Part shown: one piece after another, positions 46,607 to 56,718 of the stretch | How positions within the stretch are numbered: the first letter of the stretch is position 1 | Layout of the letters: each line of letters starts with the position of its first letter | Position numbers and translations under genes: made by a program | Source: Rheinheimera pacifica | Lineage (GTDB): Bacteria; Pseudomonadota; Gammaproteobacteria; Enterobacterales; Alteromonadaceae | NCBI RefSeq assembly: GCF_024809855.1 | Contig: NZ_JANUEM010000004.1 | Location: 124,001-188,000, forward strand | Direction: 5' to 3' | Length of the DNA stretch: 64,000 nt | The notes under the pieces: generated by a model | Database searches by the model: none | Told to the model about the DNA's origin: nothing | The model's input: only the letters and a program-made list of their open reading frames with translations

Positions 46607-47964
46607 GTGGTGATCTCCTGCTGTGAACGCTGTATTGCCCGGTTAAACCAACACCAGGCCAGTGCGGCAGTACATATATTTGCGACTACACAGCCAATAA
46701 ACAAGCCGGTAACGCCATAGAGTTTACCGCCAAGCCAGGCCAGTGGCACATAAAACACAAATAACCGTATCAAACTTAACAACAGCGCACTGCCCGGCTG
46801 ATGCAGAGCATTAAAAGACGAATTGGTTAAAATGGTAATACCCTGCAGGCCGTATGCCAGCGGCACTATCCAGATAAACTGGCAGATAATACTTACCACT
46901 TCCGGCTCACTGCTAAATAGCCTGGCAAGCGGCACGGCCAACACCGCCAGCAGCAGATAAATCCCAAACTGCCATAACAGCACAAAGCGGCCGCATAAGC
47001 GGTAAGCCTGCTGCACCCGCCCCAACAAACCCGCGCCATAATTCTGGCTGACAAAAGGCGGTAATGTCATCGACAGCGCCAATACCACTAAACAGGCTAT
47101 GCTTTCAATCCGGGCGCCAACACCAAAAGCTGCCACGGCCGAGGCGCCATAATTGGCTAATATTGCTGTTAACACGGCCATCGCCAGTGGCGTTAACATA
47201 TTGGCACCGGCAGCCGGTAAGCCGATACGCAAAATTTTACGGCATGCCTGATTTAACACTGTGGCACTGATCCAACTGGTACTGATTAGATCGCGTTTAA
47301 CCAATAAATGAATAATCAGCACCGAGCCAAACACCCAGGAAACCAAAGTTGCTATTGCTGCGCCCTGCATACCCAGCGCCGGTACTGGCCCCAGGCCAAA
47401 AATCAGCACAGGATCCAGCACTGCATTTACCAGCCCGGAGCATGCCATAATAATGCTGGGCGTTTTGGTATCACCGGCGGCACGTAACACCGCATTACCT
47501 ACCATAGGTAACGCCAGCAGCACAGCACCGGCAAACCAGACATCCATATACTGGCGGATATACACTAAAATTGTATCGCTGGCGCCAAGCAACCCAAATA
47601 AGGTATCGGTAAACAGATATCCCGGTATTGCCAGCAACGCTACCAAAATAGCGGACAACCACAACGCTACCTGTCCATCGGTGCGGGCTTCGGTTAAACG
47701 CCCGGCGCCCAGCGCTTTGGCAATTACCGCAGAAGTACCGATACTAAGGCCAATTACCAGGCTGATAAGGGCAAACGAGATAGGAAAAGTAAAACTGATC
47801 GCTGCCAGTTGTTCAGTGCCAAGCATACTGATAAAAAAGGTATCGACCAGGCTGAACGTCATTAAGGTGATCATCCCCACCAACATGGGCAATGTCATTG
47901 ATACCAGCGTGGCTTTAATATCATCATGAATTAATGAAGGTTTAACACGGGAAGAGGTAGTCAT
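46603..47964 (-). CDS. MATE family efflux transporter
   Basis: A 453-residue membrane protein with twelve predicted helices in two equivalent halves. The opening [20 protein letters not shown] and [20 protein letters not shown] are typical of MATE transporters. Other characteristic segments are [17 protein letters not shown] and [20 protein letters not shown]. It exports cationic compounds using Na+ or H+ gradients. The stop overlaps the uvrB start, an unusual pairing of efflux with excision repair. Confidence 0.93.
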   Translation of the reverse strand: MTTSSRVKPSLIHDDIKATLVSMTLPMLVGMITLMTFSLVDTFFISMLGTEQLAAISFTFPISFALISLVIGLSIGTSAVIAKALGAGRLTEARTDGQVALWLSAILVALLAIPGYLFTDTLFGLLGASDTILVYIRQYMDVWFAGAVLLALPMVGNAVLRAAGDTKTPSIIMACSGLVNAVLDPVLIFGLGPVPALGMQGAAIATLVSWVFGSVLIIHLLVKRDLISTSWISATVLNQACRKILRIGLPAAGANMLTPLAMAVLTAILANYGASAVAAFGVGARIESIACLVVLALSMTLPPFVSQNYGAGLLGRVQQAYRLCGRFVLLWQFGIYLLLAVLAVPLARLFSSEPEVVSIICQFIWIVPLAYGLQGITILTNSSFNALHQPGSALLLSLIRLFVFYVPLAWLGGKLYGVTGLFIGCVVANICTAALAWCWFNRAIQRSQQEITT

Positions 47965-48276
47965 AATTACTGCTTTTAACCGGCATGCTGCTATTGTAGA
48001 GAAAAGCAGCCGCTACAGCCATGTTAATTTCCCTGATTTTGCTGCTTGCGCAGGCTTATTTTGCTGAAATTATCTGCTAAACAGCAAAATAGTTCACAAT
48101 TCCGCCGTGCTTATTTCGTGCCAGTTATTTATTTAGCTGCAGATCTTTAATTTACTGCGACAATACCTATATCATTGTTTTTATTGAACTAAAAAATTCA
48201 TCGCAACTTACTTGACCTGCTTGCATCTCAACAGATTCAAGCCTTAGCTACCGAAACCCGCATACAACTCACAGAC

Positions 48277-48299
48277 TTATCCACAGCTTCTGTGGGTAA
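48277..48299. promoter_or_regulatory. Pair of inverted DnaA-box-like sites forming a hairpin
   Basis: TTATCCACA (a perfect TTATNCACA box) and TGTGGGTAA (complement TTACCCACA, one mismatch) are separated by 5 bp. Together they can also fold as a 9-bp hairpin with one G-T pair. The role is unknown: it could be DnaA titration, local regulation or coincidence. Confidence 0.45.
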
Positions 48300-48451
48300 G
48301 TGCAGCCAGCACCCGACAACACTGGTGTGGCAGTAAACAGTCTTCTGCGTTTAATGGCTAAAGTATTACGCTATTACTGCAGTTAAAAGCAGCGCTTTGT
48401 TTAAACATTATGCAAGTGATACAAGTTGGCGAAAATCCCTGTGGCAAAGTG

Positions 48452-48480
48452 TTGACAGAGGGTATAGCTGGCATTAGTAT
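48452..48480 (+). promoter_or_regulatory. Promoter of the tRNA-Asn cluster, stringent type
   Basis: A perfect -35 TTGACA and a -10 TAGTAT are separated by 17 bp. A GC-rich discriminator TGCGCCCCG follows, typical of stable-RNA promoters controlled by ppGpp. The first tRNA begins 21 bp after the -10. Confidence 0.8.
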
Positions 48481-48500
48481 TGCGCCCCGTTGAATGCTGT

Positions 48501-48577
48501 TCCCTAGTAGCTCAGTTGGTTAGAGCGGCGGACTGTTAATCCGTAGGTCACTGGTTCGAGTCCAGTCTGGGGAGCCA
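48501..48577 (+). tRNA. tRNA-Asn (GTT), copy 1
   Basis: A 77-nt cloverleaf with an encoded CCA. The acceptor stem TCCCTAG pairs with CTGGGGA, with one T-G pair. The anticodon is GTT in CGGACTGTTAATCCG. The T arm carries GGTTCGAGTCC. It is identical to the two following copies. Confidence 0.98.
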
Positions 48578-48606
48578 ACAGCACACAACATACCAGGTTA
48601 TACCCT

Positions 48607-48683
48607 TCCCTAGTAGCTCAGTTGGTTAGAGCGGCGGACTGTTAATCCGTAGGTCACTGGTTCGAGTCCAGTCTGGGGAGCCA
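48607..48683 (+). tRNA. tRNA-Asn (GTT), copy 2
   Basis: Identical in sequence to copy 1, including the CCA end, and 29 bp after it. It is co-transcribed from the upstream promoter. Confidence 0.98.
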
Positions 48684-48705
48684 ATTTCAGTGTGTATTCT
48701 TCTAT

Positions 48706-48782
48706 TCCCTAGTAGCTCAGTTGGTTAGAGCGGCGGACTGTTAATCCGTAGGTCACTGGTTCGAGTCCAGTCTGGGGAGCCA
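48706..48782 (+). tRNA. tRNA-Asn (GTT), copy 3
   Basis: Identical to copies 1 and 2 and 22 bp after copy 2. The GGDEF-EAL gene starts 143 bp downstream with no clear terminator between, so read-through is possible. Confidence 0.98.
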
Positions 48783-48925
48783 AACCTAGTTGCTGTTTTC
48801 CCTGCGTCTGTCGCTATTTGTTTATTTCCCACTATTTTTTTGATTTAATTGGCTTTCTATTGCCCCTGCCTATACCTATATTAAGCGTTAGGACAAGGAA
48901 ACAGTTTATCTGGTGGTCATTGCTT

Positions 48926-50851
48926 ATGAGAATATTCCGTACTTTGCTTATCAGCCAGTTGCTGTCTGCGTTTTTATTAGCCGCTATTGCGCTAACCGCT
49001 CTGGTGCTGCATACCCAACACCAACTGGATAACGATCAACAACATGCCAACGCAGTTATTGAACAAATTCTCAGCCATCACCTTACCGGTGACGGCAAAA
49101 TACTCAGCCGCCAGCTCGATCGCAGCTTTGCTTTAAAAAGCTTACGTATCAGCCAGCTTGATGGCACGGTACTGCATGAACAAAACCAGAATAATAATAA
49201 TGCCGCTATTGCTACTGCCATACTGGGGTTGTTTGGCAGCGAATTTAAACAGCACACAGTACGCAATCAGGAACAAAATATCCAAATCAGTTATCAGCTG
49301 GATGTTAGCCAGCGGTTGCAGGCATTCTTGCAATTATTGCTGTTACTTACGTTAACGCCTTTTATTATTGGCTGGTTGCCGGTGTTAATGAGCAAAAGCA
49401 GCATTAGCCGCAGCTATAAACGCACCACTGCTGCGGTAAACGAGTTAATTGACCGCTTTATTGTTGACCCGCAAAAAAGCGAACCCGACTGGAATAAAAT
49501 TCCACCGGAATTTGCCGATATTAATGTCGCGTTACAAAAGCTGGCGCACTATACCCGCAGCCAGTACAACGAAATGACCAACAATGCACATCAGATTGCT
49601 GAAGAGGCTTATAAAGATCCGGTTACCGACTTGCCCAACCGTAACCGCTTTGTGCAATATTACGAAGAAAATATCCGCCAGAACGAGCAACACGATTTTG
49701 GTGTGTTTGCTATTACCCGCTGCACTGAGCTACAGGCTCTAAACCAAACCCGTGGCTACCAGGAAGGCGACAGCTATATCCGTGAAGTAGCCAATATCGT
49801 TAAAAAACTGGCAGACAATTATAAAGACAACCGCGTTTACCGGCTTAACAGCTCAGACTTTGGCATTTTGTTGCCCAGAGTCACGCCCAAAGAAGCGGAA
49901 AACTTTGCCCTGCAGCTGCAAAGCAGGCTGAACGAATATCAAAAAATGGCCGAGCTGGATTCAGTAGCCTATTCCGGCCTGGTCAGCTATGAGTCAGGTA
50001 AAGCACTGGGTGAGCTGCTGGCAGTAGCCGATACCTCTATCAGCCTGGCGCAAACCAAACAGCCTAATGCCTGGCACCTGCAAAAAGAATCATCCGGTTT
50101 AGATATGACCAATGGCAGTTACGGTAACCAGAACTGGCGTAATGTTATTGATGATGTGCTAACCAACCACCGCATCGCCTTACTGGTGCAACTTATTCAA
50201 CCGGCTAACCGCTCAGCTAAAGCTTACTCAGAAATTCTGGTGCGCTTTAAAACCCAGGAAAACCAGGTGCTGCCTACGGCCTCGTTTTTAGCCATGGCAG
50301 AAAAACTAGACCGAATAGTACAGGTAGACCGGCTGATCATTGAAACGGCATTAACCACTATTAAAAATAAAAACCTGCAGGATCAATATTTTGGTTTAAA
50401 CCTTTCAGCCCGCTGTGTGCATGATGACCAGTTTATTATCTGGCTGGAGCGACGGTTATTAAAAGATGCCCATATCGCTGCCAAACTGATATTTGAAGTT
50501 ACTGAATTTGGTTTGCAGCAAAACCTGAAAACCAGCAAACGCTTTATTGATATGGTGCACCGCGCCGGTGCCCGTGTCACAGTGGAAAAATTTGGTGTGG
50601 GTATCACCTCATTTAAGTTTTTCCGTGATCTTAAACCCGATTACGTCAAAATGGACGGCAGCTACACCCGCCATATTAATGATGATAAAAACAACCAGTA
50701 CTTTATGCGGCTGATGATCGACCTGGCCCACCGTATCGGTGTCGGTGTTTTTGCGGAAAGCGTTGAAACCCAGGAAGAAAAACATATGCTGGAATCTCTG
50801 TTTATTGACGGCAATCAGGGGTATTACATCGGTAAACCCTCACCAATCTAA
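48926..50851 (+). CDS. Degenerate GGDEF-EAL membrane protein (CsrD/LapD-like)
   Basis: About 641 residues from the ATG at 48926. An ORF open from 48818 includes sequence next to the tRNA and is not preferred. A membrane helix at about 7-28 (LLISQLLSAFLLAAIALTAL) is followed by a periplasmic part and a second helix (LLLLLTLTPFIIGWLPVLMS). The GGDEF site is replaced by NSSDFG in RLNSSDFGILLPRV, so cyclase activity is unlikely. The EAL domain has EILVRF for EALLR, lacks the DDFGTG Asp pair (VEKFGVGITS) and has KMDG. It keeps NLS, AESVE and a final QGYYIGKPSP. A receptor or RNA-turnover adaptor role, as for CsrD, is more likely than phosphodiesterase activity. Confidence 0.85.
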   Translation: MRIFRTLLISQLLSAFLLAAIALTALVLHTQHQLDNDQQHANAVIEQILSHHLTGDGKILSRQLDRSFALKSLRISQLDGTVLHEQNQNNNNAAIATAILGLFGSEFKQHTVRNQEQNIQISYQLDVSQRLQAFLQLLLLLTLTPFIIGWLPVLMSKSSISRSYKRTTAAVNELIDRFIVDPQKSEPDWNKIPPEFADINVALQKLAHYTRSQYNEMTNNAHQIAEEAYKDPVTDLPNRNRFVQYYEENIRQNEQHDFGVFAITRCTELQALNQTRGYQEGDSYIREVANIVKKLADNYKDNRVYRLNSSDFGILLPRVTPKEAENFALQLQSRLNEYQKMAELDSVAYSGLVSYESGKALGELLAVADTSISLAQTKQPNAWHLQKESSGLDMTNGSYGNQNWRNVIDDVLTNHRIALLVQLIQPANRSAKAYSEILVRFKTQENQVLPTASFLAMAEKLDRIVQVDRLIIETALTTIKNKNLQDQYFGLNLSARCVHDDQFIIWLERRLLKDAHIAAKLIFEVTEFGLQQNLKTSKRFIDMVHRAGARVTVEKFGVGITSFKFFRDLKPDYVKMDGSYTRHINDDKNNQYFMRLMIDLAHRIGVGVFAESVETQEEKHMLESLFIDGNQGYYIGKPSPI

Positions 50852-50966
50852 TACCATAACGGCGGCGTTGTACAAATAGCAGCCGCCAAGTCCTTATGCT
50901 TTGTCCGGTTGTGTCACAAGCTGCTTAATAGCATAATATGCGCCTGATTTTTGCCTGAGCGATACA

Positions 50967-51548
50967 ATGACTGAATTTTTGCTGTTGTTAATCAGTACTG
51001 TGCTGGTCAATAACTTTGTACTGGTTAAGTTTCTTGGCCTGTGCCCTTTTATGGGCGTATCCGGCAAACTGGAAACAGCTATTGGTATGTCGCTGGCTAC
51101 TACCTTTGTGCTTACCCTGGCATCGTTGTGCAGTTATCTGGTTGATCACTACCTGCTGGCGCCGCTGGATTTACTTTATTTGCGCACGCTGGCATTTATT
51201 CTGGTTATAGCGGTAGTGGTACAGTTTACTGAAATGGTTGTGCACAAAACCAGCCCCACGCTGTATCGTTTGCTGGGTATTTTTCTGCCACTTATTACCA
51301 CCAACTGCGCGGTGCTTGGCGTGGCCCTGTTAAACGTGAACGAGCGGCATAACTTTATTAATTCTGTTATTTATGGCTTTGGCGCAGCGGCCGGTTTCTC
51401 TTTGGTATTAATCCTGTTTGCTGCTATGCGTGAGCGCCTGGCGGCTGCCGATGTACCTGTACCCTTTAAAGGCGCTGCTATTGCCATGATAACAGCCGGC
51501 TTAATGTCGCTGGCCTTTATGGGCTTTACCGGCCTGGTAAAAGTCTGA
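50967..51548 (+). CDS. rsxA: Electron transport complex subunit RsxA
   Basis: A 193-residue integral membrane protein with six helices, the first subunit of the Rsx/Rnf complex that reduces SoxR or drives ion-coupled electron flow. The motifs [20 protein letters not shown] and [15 protein letters not shown] are near-invariant for RsxA/RnfA. Its stop overlaps the rsxB ATG (TGATG). The gene opens an operon of six rsx genes plus nth. Confidence 0.97.
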   Translation: MTEFLLLLISTVLVNNFVLVKFLGLCPFMGVSGKLETAIGMSLATTFVLTLASLCSYLVDHYLLAPLDLLYLRTLAFILVIAVVVQFTEMVVHKTSPTLYRLLGIFLPLITTNCAVLGVALLNVNERHNFINSVIYGFGAAAGFSLVLILFAAMRERLAAADVPVPFKGAAIAMITAGLMSLAFMGFTGLVKV

Positions 51549-52099
51549 TGAGTTTATTAACTGCCCTGATTGCTTTAGGTACCTTGGCGCTGATATTCGG
51601 TGCTGTGCTGGGTTACGCTGCCATTCGCTTTAAAGTAGAAAGCGACCCGCTGGTGGAACAGATTGACGACGTATTACCGCAAACCCAGTGCGGCCAGTGC
51701 GGTTATCCCGGCTGCCGGCCTTATGCTGAGGCTATCGCCAACGGCGATGACATTAACAAATGCCCACCGGGCGGCGAAGCCACTATCCGTAAACTGGCTG
51801 ATTTAATGGGCGTTGAAGCCAAACCGCTGAACGAAGCGCAAACCGAAAACGTAAAACGGGTTGCTTATATCCGTGAAGATGAATGTATAGGCTGTACCAA
51901 ATGTATTCAGGCGTGCCCGGTTGATGCCATTGTCGGCGCATCCAAACTGATGCACACAGTACTGGCAGACGAATGCACAGGTTGTGATCTCTGTGTTGCC
52001 CCCTGCCCGGTAGATTGTATAGATATGATACCGGTTGCCACCACGCCAGAGCGTTGGAAGTGGGATTTAGCGGCAATTCCGGTTCGGATGGTGGAGTAG
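51548..52099 (+). CDS. rsxB: Electron transport complex subunit RsxB
   Basis: A 183-residue iron-sulfur protein anchored by an N-terminal helix. A Cys-rich domain ([20 protein letters not shown]) is followed by two 4Fe-4S motifs, [18 protein letters not shown] and [18 protein letters not shown]. It passes electrons between RsxC and the membrane subunits. Confidence 0.97.
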   Translation: MSLLTALIALGTLALIFGAVLGYAAIRFKVESDPLVEQIDDVLPQTQCGQCGYPGCRPYAEAIANGDDINKCPPGGEATIRKLADLMGVEAKPLNEAQTENVKRVAYIREDECIGCTKCIQACPVDAIVGASKLMHTVLADECTGCDLCVAPCPVDCIDMIPVATTPERWKWDLAAIPVRMVE

Positions 52100-52106
52100 T
52101 AACGCC

Positions 52107-54317
52107 ATGCCAGGTTTATTTCAGCAAATTCAGGCCGGTAAGCTGTGGGACTTCCATGGCGGCATTCATCCGCCGGGCCGCAAAGAGCAAACCAATCAAA
52201 AGCCGATTGCCGTATTACCGATACCTGACCGGCTGTATCTGCCGCTGCGCCAGCATATAGGCGTGGCTGGCCAGTTGCTGGTACGGGTAGGTGAGCGGGT
52301 ACTAAAAGGCCAGCAGCTTACCAGTGCAGAAAACTCTATGGCGGTGCCGGTACATGCGCCTACCTCCGGCACAGTGCTGAGCATAACGCCTCATACCAGC
52401 CCGCACCCGTCAGCATTGCCGGAACTTACCCTGGTACTGGAACCCGACGGCCTGGACGAATGGCGCCAGCGCGAGCCGCTTAATTTTTTAACCTGCGACA
52501 ATATGACGCTGCTTAGCCGTATTCAGGACAGCGGTATAGCCGGAATGGGCGGCGCCGGTTTTCCTACCCATATTAAAGCCGGCCTTACCCAGCCGGTAGA
52601 TTATCTGATTATTAACGCCGTTGAATGCGAACCCTATATCAGTGCCGATGATTTACTGATGCAGGAAGCCGCTACCACCATTGTTAAGGGCATTGATATT
52701 CTGTGCCGCCTGCTTAACCCCAAAGCGGTATTAATTGGCATTGAAGATGATAAACCTATAGCCGCTGCAGCCATGATGGCCGCCTGCAGCCAGCGCGAGC
52801 ACTACTATGTACGCCTAGTGCCGACTAAATATCCGTCTGGTGGTGAAAAACAGCTTATTCAGCTGCTAACCAATAAAGAAGTACCCAATGGCCGCCGCCC
52901 TGCCGATATCGGCATCGTTATGCAAAATGTCGGTACCGCTTTTGCCATTGCCCAGGCGGTGCTGGACGATCACCCACTGCTGTCCCGCATTGTTACCGTT
53001 GCGGGCGATACCTTAAACCAGCCACAAAATGTGCTGGCGTTGCTGGGTACACCGGTGTCTGCCTTACTTGATGCCTGCGGCTTTCAAAGCCAGCCACAAC
53101 AACGGGTTATTATGGGCGGGCCGATGATGGGCTTTACCCTGCCCGATTTAAGTGTGCCAGTGGTTAAAACCACCAACTGTATACTAGCCCCCACAGCACA
53201 GGAGCTACCGGCAGCCAGCACAGAAATGGACTGTATTCGCTGCAGTGCCTGTGCCGACGCCTGCCCGGCCAGCTTATTGCCACAACAGTTGTTATGGTAC
53301 AGCAAAGCCAAAGACAGCGATAAACTGCAAGAATATAACCTGGCCGACTGCATTGAATGTGGTGCCTGTGCTTATGTTTGCCCGAGTGAAATTCCTCTGG
53401 TGCAATATTACCGGGTAGCCAAAGCCGATATTCGTGAGCAGCAGCGCGAAGCGTTAAAAGCCGAACAGGCCAAAGCCCGGTTTGAAACCCGCAATGCCAG
53501 GTTAGAGCAAGAAAAACAAGAACGGCTGCAACGCAACCAGCAACTGGCTGCCGCACGCCAGCAACAGCAGCTGGCCAGTGGTGCCAATACCGCTGTGGCC
53601 GACGCCCTGGCGCGTATTAAAGCAAAACAGGCCCAGGCGGCACCAGCAGAGGAGCGCAGTAAAGAGCAAATTCTGGCCGAGCGCGAGCTGAAAAAACAGC
53701 AGGCGCGTGAGCACCAGCAACAAAAAGCAGAGCAGCAGAAAGCCCAGCAACAGGCTACTGAACAACACAGTGAGCCAACAGAGCAAACTGCTACAACCGC
53801 GACGACCAACAGCAAAGCCGCCGCCGTAGCTGCAGCTATTGCCCGCGCCCAGGCGAAAAAAGCAGCCCAGGCCGCAGAGCAAGACGCGACAGAACAGCAA
53901 CTAACGCCAGCGCCTAATACAGAAAAAAGCCCCCAGGCTGAAGTATCAACAGAGGCGGATCCACGTAAAGCAGCTATTGCAGCCGCCATTGCCCGTGCTA
54001 AAGCTAAGCAACAGGCGCAAACTGAACATGAAACCGGTGCAGTACCGGCTACTGCCAGTACTGCAAATAAACCAGCCGCAGGATCTGATGTTGTTACTGC
54101 AGCAGAAGATCCGCGTAAAGCGGCAGTCGCCGCCGCACTGGCCCGTGCCAAAGCTAAAAAGCAAGCCAATGCTGAAGCTACAGAGCAAACTGCAGCCAGT
54201 ACACCAGTCACACCTGAACCAGATGCTGTTGTGACAGAAGATCCGCGCAAAGCGGCCATTACCGCAGCACTGGCCCGCGCCAAAGCACGTAAACAAGCCG
54301 ACAGTGAGAACTCATGA
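52107..54317 (+). CDS. rsxC: Electron transport complex subunit RsxC with repeat tail
   Basis: A 736-residue NADH-side subunit. Residues 1-430 form the nucleotide-binding and SLBB part (GMGGAGFPTHIKAGLTQP; NAVECEPYISADDLLMQEAA). Two 4Fe-4S motifs follow: CIRCSACADACPASLLP and CIECGACAYVCPSEIPL. Residues from about 440 are a long Ala/Lys/Gln helix rich in coiled coil. It ends in four related units of the pattern DPRKAAIAAAIARAKAKKQ at nucleotides about 53806, 53958, 54108 and 54240. The same tail type is seen in other gammaproteobacterial RsxC proteins and varies in copy number. The 3' end overlaps rsxD by 4 bp. Confidence 0.96.
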   Translation: MPGLFQQIQAGKLWDFHGGIHPPGRKEQTNQKPIAVLPIPDRLYLPLRQHIGVAGQLLVRVGERVLKGQQLTSAENSMAVPVHAPTSGTVLSITPHTSPHPSALPELTLVLEPDGLDEWRQREPLNFLTCDNMTLLSRIQDSGIAGMGGAGFPTHIKAGLTQPVDYLIINAVECEPYISADDLLMQEAATTIVKGIDILCRLLNPKAVLIGIEDDKPIAAAAMMAACSQREHYYVRLVPTKYPSGGEKQLIQLLTNKEVPNGRRPADIGIVMQNVGTAFAIAQAVLDDHPLLSRIVTVAGDTLNQPQNVLALLGTPVSALLDACGFQSQPQQRVIMGGPMMGFTLPDLSVPVVKTTNCILAPTAQELPAASTEMDCIRCSACADACPASLLPQQLLWYSKAKDSDKLQEYNLADCIECGACAYVCPSEIPLVQYYRVAKADIREQQREALKAEQAKARFETRNARLEQEKQERLQRNQQLAAARQQQQLASGANTAVADALARIKAKQAQAAPAEERSKEQILAERELKKQQAREHQQQKAEQQKAQQQATEQHSEPTEQTATTATTNSKAAAVAAAIARAQAKKAAQAAEQDATEQQLTPAPNTEKSPQAEVSTEADPRKAAIAAAIARAKAKQQAQTEHETGAVPATASTANKPAAGSDVVTAAEDPRKAAVAAALARAKAKKQANAEATEQTAASTPVTPEPDAVVTEDPRKAAITAALARAKARKQADSENS

Positions 54318-55381
54318 GTTTTAAAATCGCCAGCTCACCCCACCAGCATAACCAGCGCAGCACGGCACATATCATGCGGCTGGTGGCTCTGGCCTGTTTA
54401 CCCGGCATCGCCGTGCAGGCGGTATTATTTGGCTATGGTGTACTTGTCCAGTTAGTGCTGGCAATCGTTACGGCCTGGGTAAGTGAAGCCCTGGTATTAA
54501 AATTACGTGGCAAAGCCGTACTGCCGCGCCTTAAAGACAACAGCGCCCTGCTTACCGCAGTATTGCTGGCGATAGCCATACCACCTTATGCGCCCTGGTG
54601 GATTATTGTTATAGGCACCGCCTTTGCCATTATTATGGTTAAGCAGTTGTATGGCGGCCTGGGTAATAATCTGTTTAACCCCGCTATGGCTGCTTATGTG
54701 CTGCTGCTGGTGTCGTTTCCGCTGCAAATGACACAGTGGCTGCCACCGTTGTCACTGCAAAGTGTTGATTTAACCCCGCTGGACGCTGTCTGCAGTATTT
54801 TTACGCACTACAGCTGCAGTGGTTTCAGCCTCAGCCAGCTACAAGCCAATATAGATGGTATAACCATGGCCACGCCGCTGGACACCCTACGCACTGATCT
54901 GGGCCGGGGCCTGACACTGGATGAAAGCCTGAACCGGCCGGTATTTTTTACTTTCGCCGGTACCGGCTGGTTATGGGTAAACCTGGCCTATCTGGCTGGC
55001 GGCTTATTACTTATTCAGCAAAAAGTGATCAGTTGGCGTATTCCGCTGGCCGTTATCGGCAGCCTGTTTGTATTATCTGCCATTGCTACTCTGGCTGCAC
55101 CAGACACCGTTGCCGGGCCGCTGTTTCATTTGTTTAGTGGCGGTACTATGCTGGCAGCGTTTTTTATTGCAACCGATCCTGTTTCGGCCTCTACAACCAA
55201 CAAAGGCCGTTTGGTATACGGCGCTCTGATTGGCTTGCTGGTGTTTTTAATCCGTAATTTTGGTGGCTACCCCGACGCCTACGCCTTTGCTGTATTACTG
55301 GCTAATATGGCGGTGCCATTAATAGACTACTACACCCGGCCCCGTACTTATGGCCACCGGCCACGGAGCGAACTAAAATGA
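54314..55381 (+). CDS. rsxD: Electron transport complex subunit RsxD
   Basis: A 355-residue membrane protein. The flavin-linked Thr region is DPVSASTTNKGRLVYGALIG, where FMN is covalently bound. The membrane helices alternate with the conserved GGLGNNLFNPAMAAYVLLLV. It overlaps rsxC and rsxG by ATGA at each end, a tightly coupled arrangement. Confidence 0.96.
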   Translation: MSFKIASSPHQHNQRSTAHIMRLVALACLPGIAVQAVLFGYGVLVQLVLAIVTAWVSEALVLKLRGKAVLPRLKDNSALLTAVLLAIAIPPYAPWWIIVIGTAFAIIMVKQLYGGLGNNLFNPAMAAYVLLLVSFPLQMTQWLPPLSLQSVDLTPLDAVCSIFTHYSCSGFSLSQLQANIDGITMATPLDTLRTDLGRGLTLDESLNRPVFFTFAGTGWLWVNLAYLAGGLLLIQQKVISWRIPLAVIGSLFVLSAIATLAAPDTVAGPLFHLFSGGTMLAAFFIATDPVSASTTNKGRLVYGALIGLLVFLIRNFGGYPDAYAFAVLLANMAVPLIDYYTRPRTYGHRPRSELK

Positions 55382-56004
55382 TCCGAGCTATCAGTAAAAA
55401 TGCCCTGGCGCTTGGTGCAGCAGCTGTGTTTTGTGTCGCCATACTCAGCCTGGTAAACCAGCAAACTGCTCCCCGTATCAGTGAACAGCTGCTGGCCAGC
55501 AAGCTGGCTATTTTGTCTGAAGTATTACCGGGGGTAGACGCCAGCCAGTCGTTATTGCAGGGTTGCGTGCAGGTAACTAATGAAGCATTGCTGGGCCGCA
55601 CTACCCCACAGGCAGTATATCGCTGGCGCCAGAATGGCGAGCTGGCAGGCTTTATTGTCGAAACCACAGCGCCAAATGGCTACAGCGGTAATATTGATTT
55701 AATCGTCGCGTTAACGCCGGATGGCACTATTTTAGGCAGCCGCGTACTTAACCACCAGGAAACACCAGGCCTTGGCGACAAAATAGAAGCCCGCCGCTCA
55801 CCATGGATTTTCAGTTTTAGCGGTAAAGCAGTAACAAACGACAATGCCGGCAAATGGGCAGTACGCAAAGATGGCGGCGACTTTGATCAGTTTACCGGCG
55901 CCACGATTACACCGCGCGCGGTAGTACAGGCGGTACGCAATGCTGCCTTACTGATACAGCAACAGCCTGAACTGGCCGCTATACCAGCCAACTGCGCTCT
56001 ATAA
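55378..56004 (+). CDS. rsxG: Electron transport complex subunit RsxG
   Basis: A 208-residue periplasmic FMN protein anchored by an N-terminal helix. The FMN-Thr attachment motif is [37 protein letters not shown] is also typical. It starts inside the end of rsxD and precedes rsxE by 10 bp. Confidence 0.96.
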   Translation: MIRAISKNALALGAAAVFCVAILSLVNQQTAPRISEQLLASKLAILSEVLPGVDASQSLLQGCVQVTNEALLGRTTPQAVYRWRQNGELAGFIVETTAPNGYSGNIDLIVALTPDGTILGSRVLNHQETPGLGDKIEARRSPWIFSFSGKAVTNDNAGKWAVRKDGGDFDQFTGATITPRAVVQAVRNAALLIQQQPELAAIPANCAL

Positions 56005-56014
56005 CGAGGCTACA

Positions 56015-56710
56015 ATGAGTCAGTTTAAAGAACTAACCCTGCAGGGTTTATGGAAAAACAACCCCGGCCTGGTGCAGCTGCTGGGCCTGTGCCCGCTGCT
56101 GGCCGTTACCGCCACCGTTACCAATGCGCTGGGGCTGGGGGCAGCAACATTACTGGTGCTCCTGGGTTCCAATATCGCGGTATCTTTAGTGCGTAACCAT
56201 GTTGCCAGCGAAATTCGCATTCCGGTATTTGTATTAATTATTGCCAGCCTGGTTACCGCCGTACAATTGCTGATGAATGCCTATACCTATGACTTGTACC
56301 TGTCTTTAGGTATTTTTATTCCATTAATTGTCACTAACTGCGCCATTATCGGCCGGGCTGAAGCCTTTGCCTCAAAAAACCCGGTGCTACCCTCTGCCAT
56401 TGACGCCATTATGATGGGCTTAGGTTTTATGCTGGTATTGCTGGTACTGGGCGCCATGCGCGAAGTACTCGGCCAGGGCACCTTGTTTGACGGTGCCGAC
56501 TTATTACTGGGTGATTGGGCCAAAGCATTACGGATAGAAGTATTCCACGCCGACAGTCATTTTCTGCTGGCTATGCTGCCACCCGGAGCATTCCTTGGTA
56601 TGGGGCTGCTGATTGCACTGAAAAACGTTATTGATAATAAACTTAAACAACGCCAGGCGGTGGAAAAAGGCAGTATCGCCCGAGCCCGTGTTACCGGCGC
56701 TGCGCAGTAA
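56015..56710 (+). CDS. rsxE: Electron transport complex subunit RsxE
   Basis: A 231-residue membrane protein with six helices. [20 protein letters not shown] and [20 protein letters not shown] are diagnostic. It completes the Rsx complex and is followed 8 bp later by nth. Confidence 0.96.
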   Translation: MSQFKELTLQGLWKNNPGLVQLLGLCPLLAVTATVTNALGLGAATLLVLLGSNIAVSLVRNHVASEIRIPVFVLIIASLVTAVQLLMNAYTYDLYLSLGIFIPLIVTNCAIIGRAEAFASKNPVLPSAIDAIMMGLGFMLVLLVLGAMREVLGQGTLFDGADLLLGDWAKALRIEVFHADSHFLLAMLPPGAFLGMGLLIALKNVIDNKLKQRQAVEKGSIARARVTGAAQ

Positions 56711-56718
56711 AAAAACAG

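Larger units (their letters stand above)
47965..48500. other. Long intergenic region upstream of the tRNA cluster
   Basis: No gene is visible in 536 bp. The stretch holds an inverted repeat TTTTGCTG/CAGCAAAA at 48059-48089, a pair of inverted DnaA-box-like sites at 48277-48299 and the tRNA promoter at 48452-48480. Promoters for the minus-strand MATE-uvrB pair must also lie at its left end, but I cannot fix them. Confidence 0.6.

Noticed and set aside
48501-48782. Three regular repeats with short spacers, superficially CRISPR-like
   Set aside because: The repeats are 77 bp, fold as complete tRNA-Asn cloverleaves with CCA ends, and the spacers differ in length and are very short.
53408-54283. 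A 291-codon minus-strand ORF opposite the RsxC tail
   Set aside because: It is rich in Ala, Ser and Cys and mirrors the repeated Ala/Arg codons of rsxC, so it is a shadow of the repeat composition.
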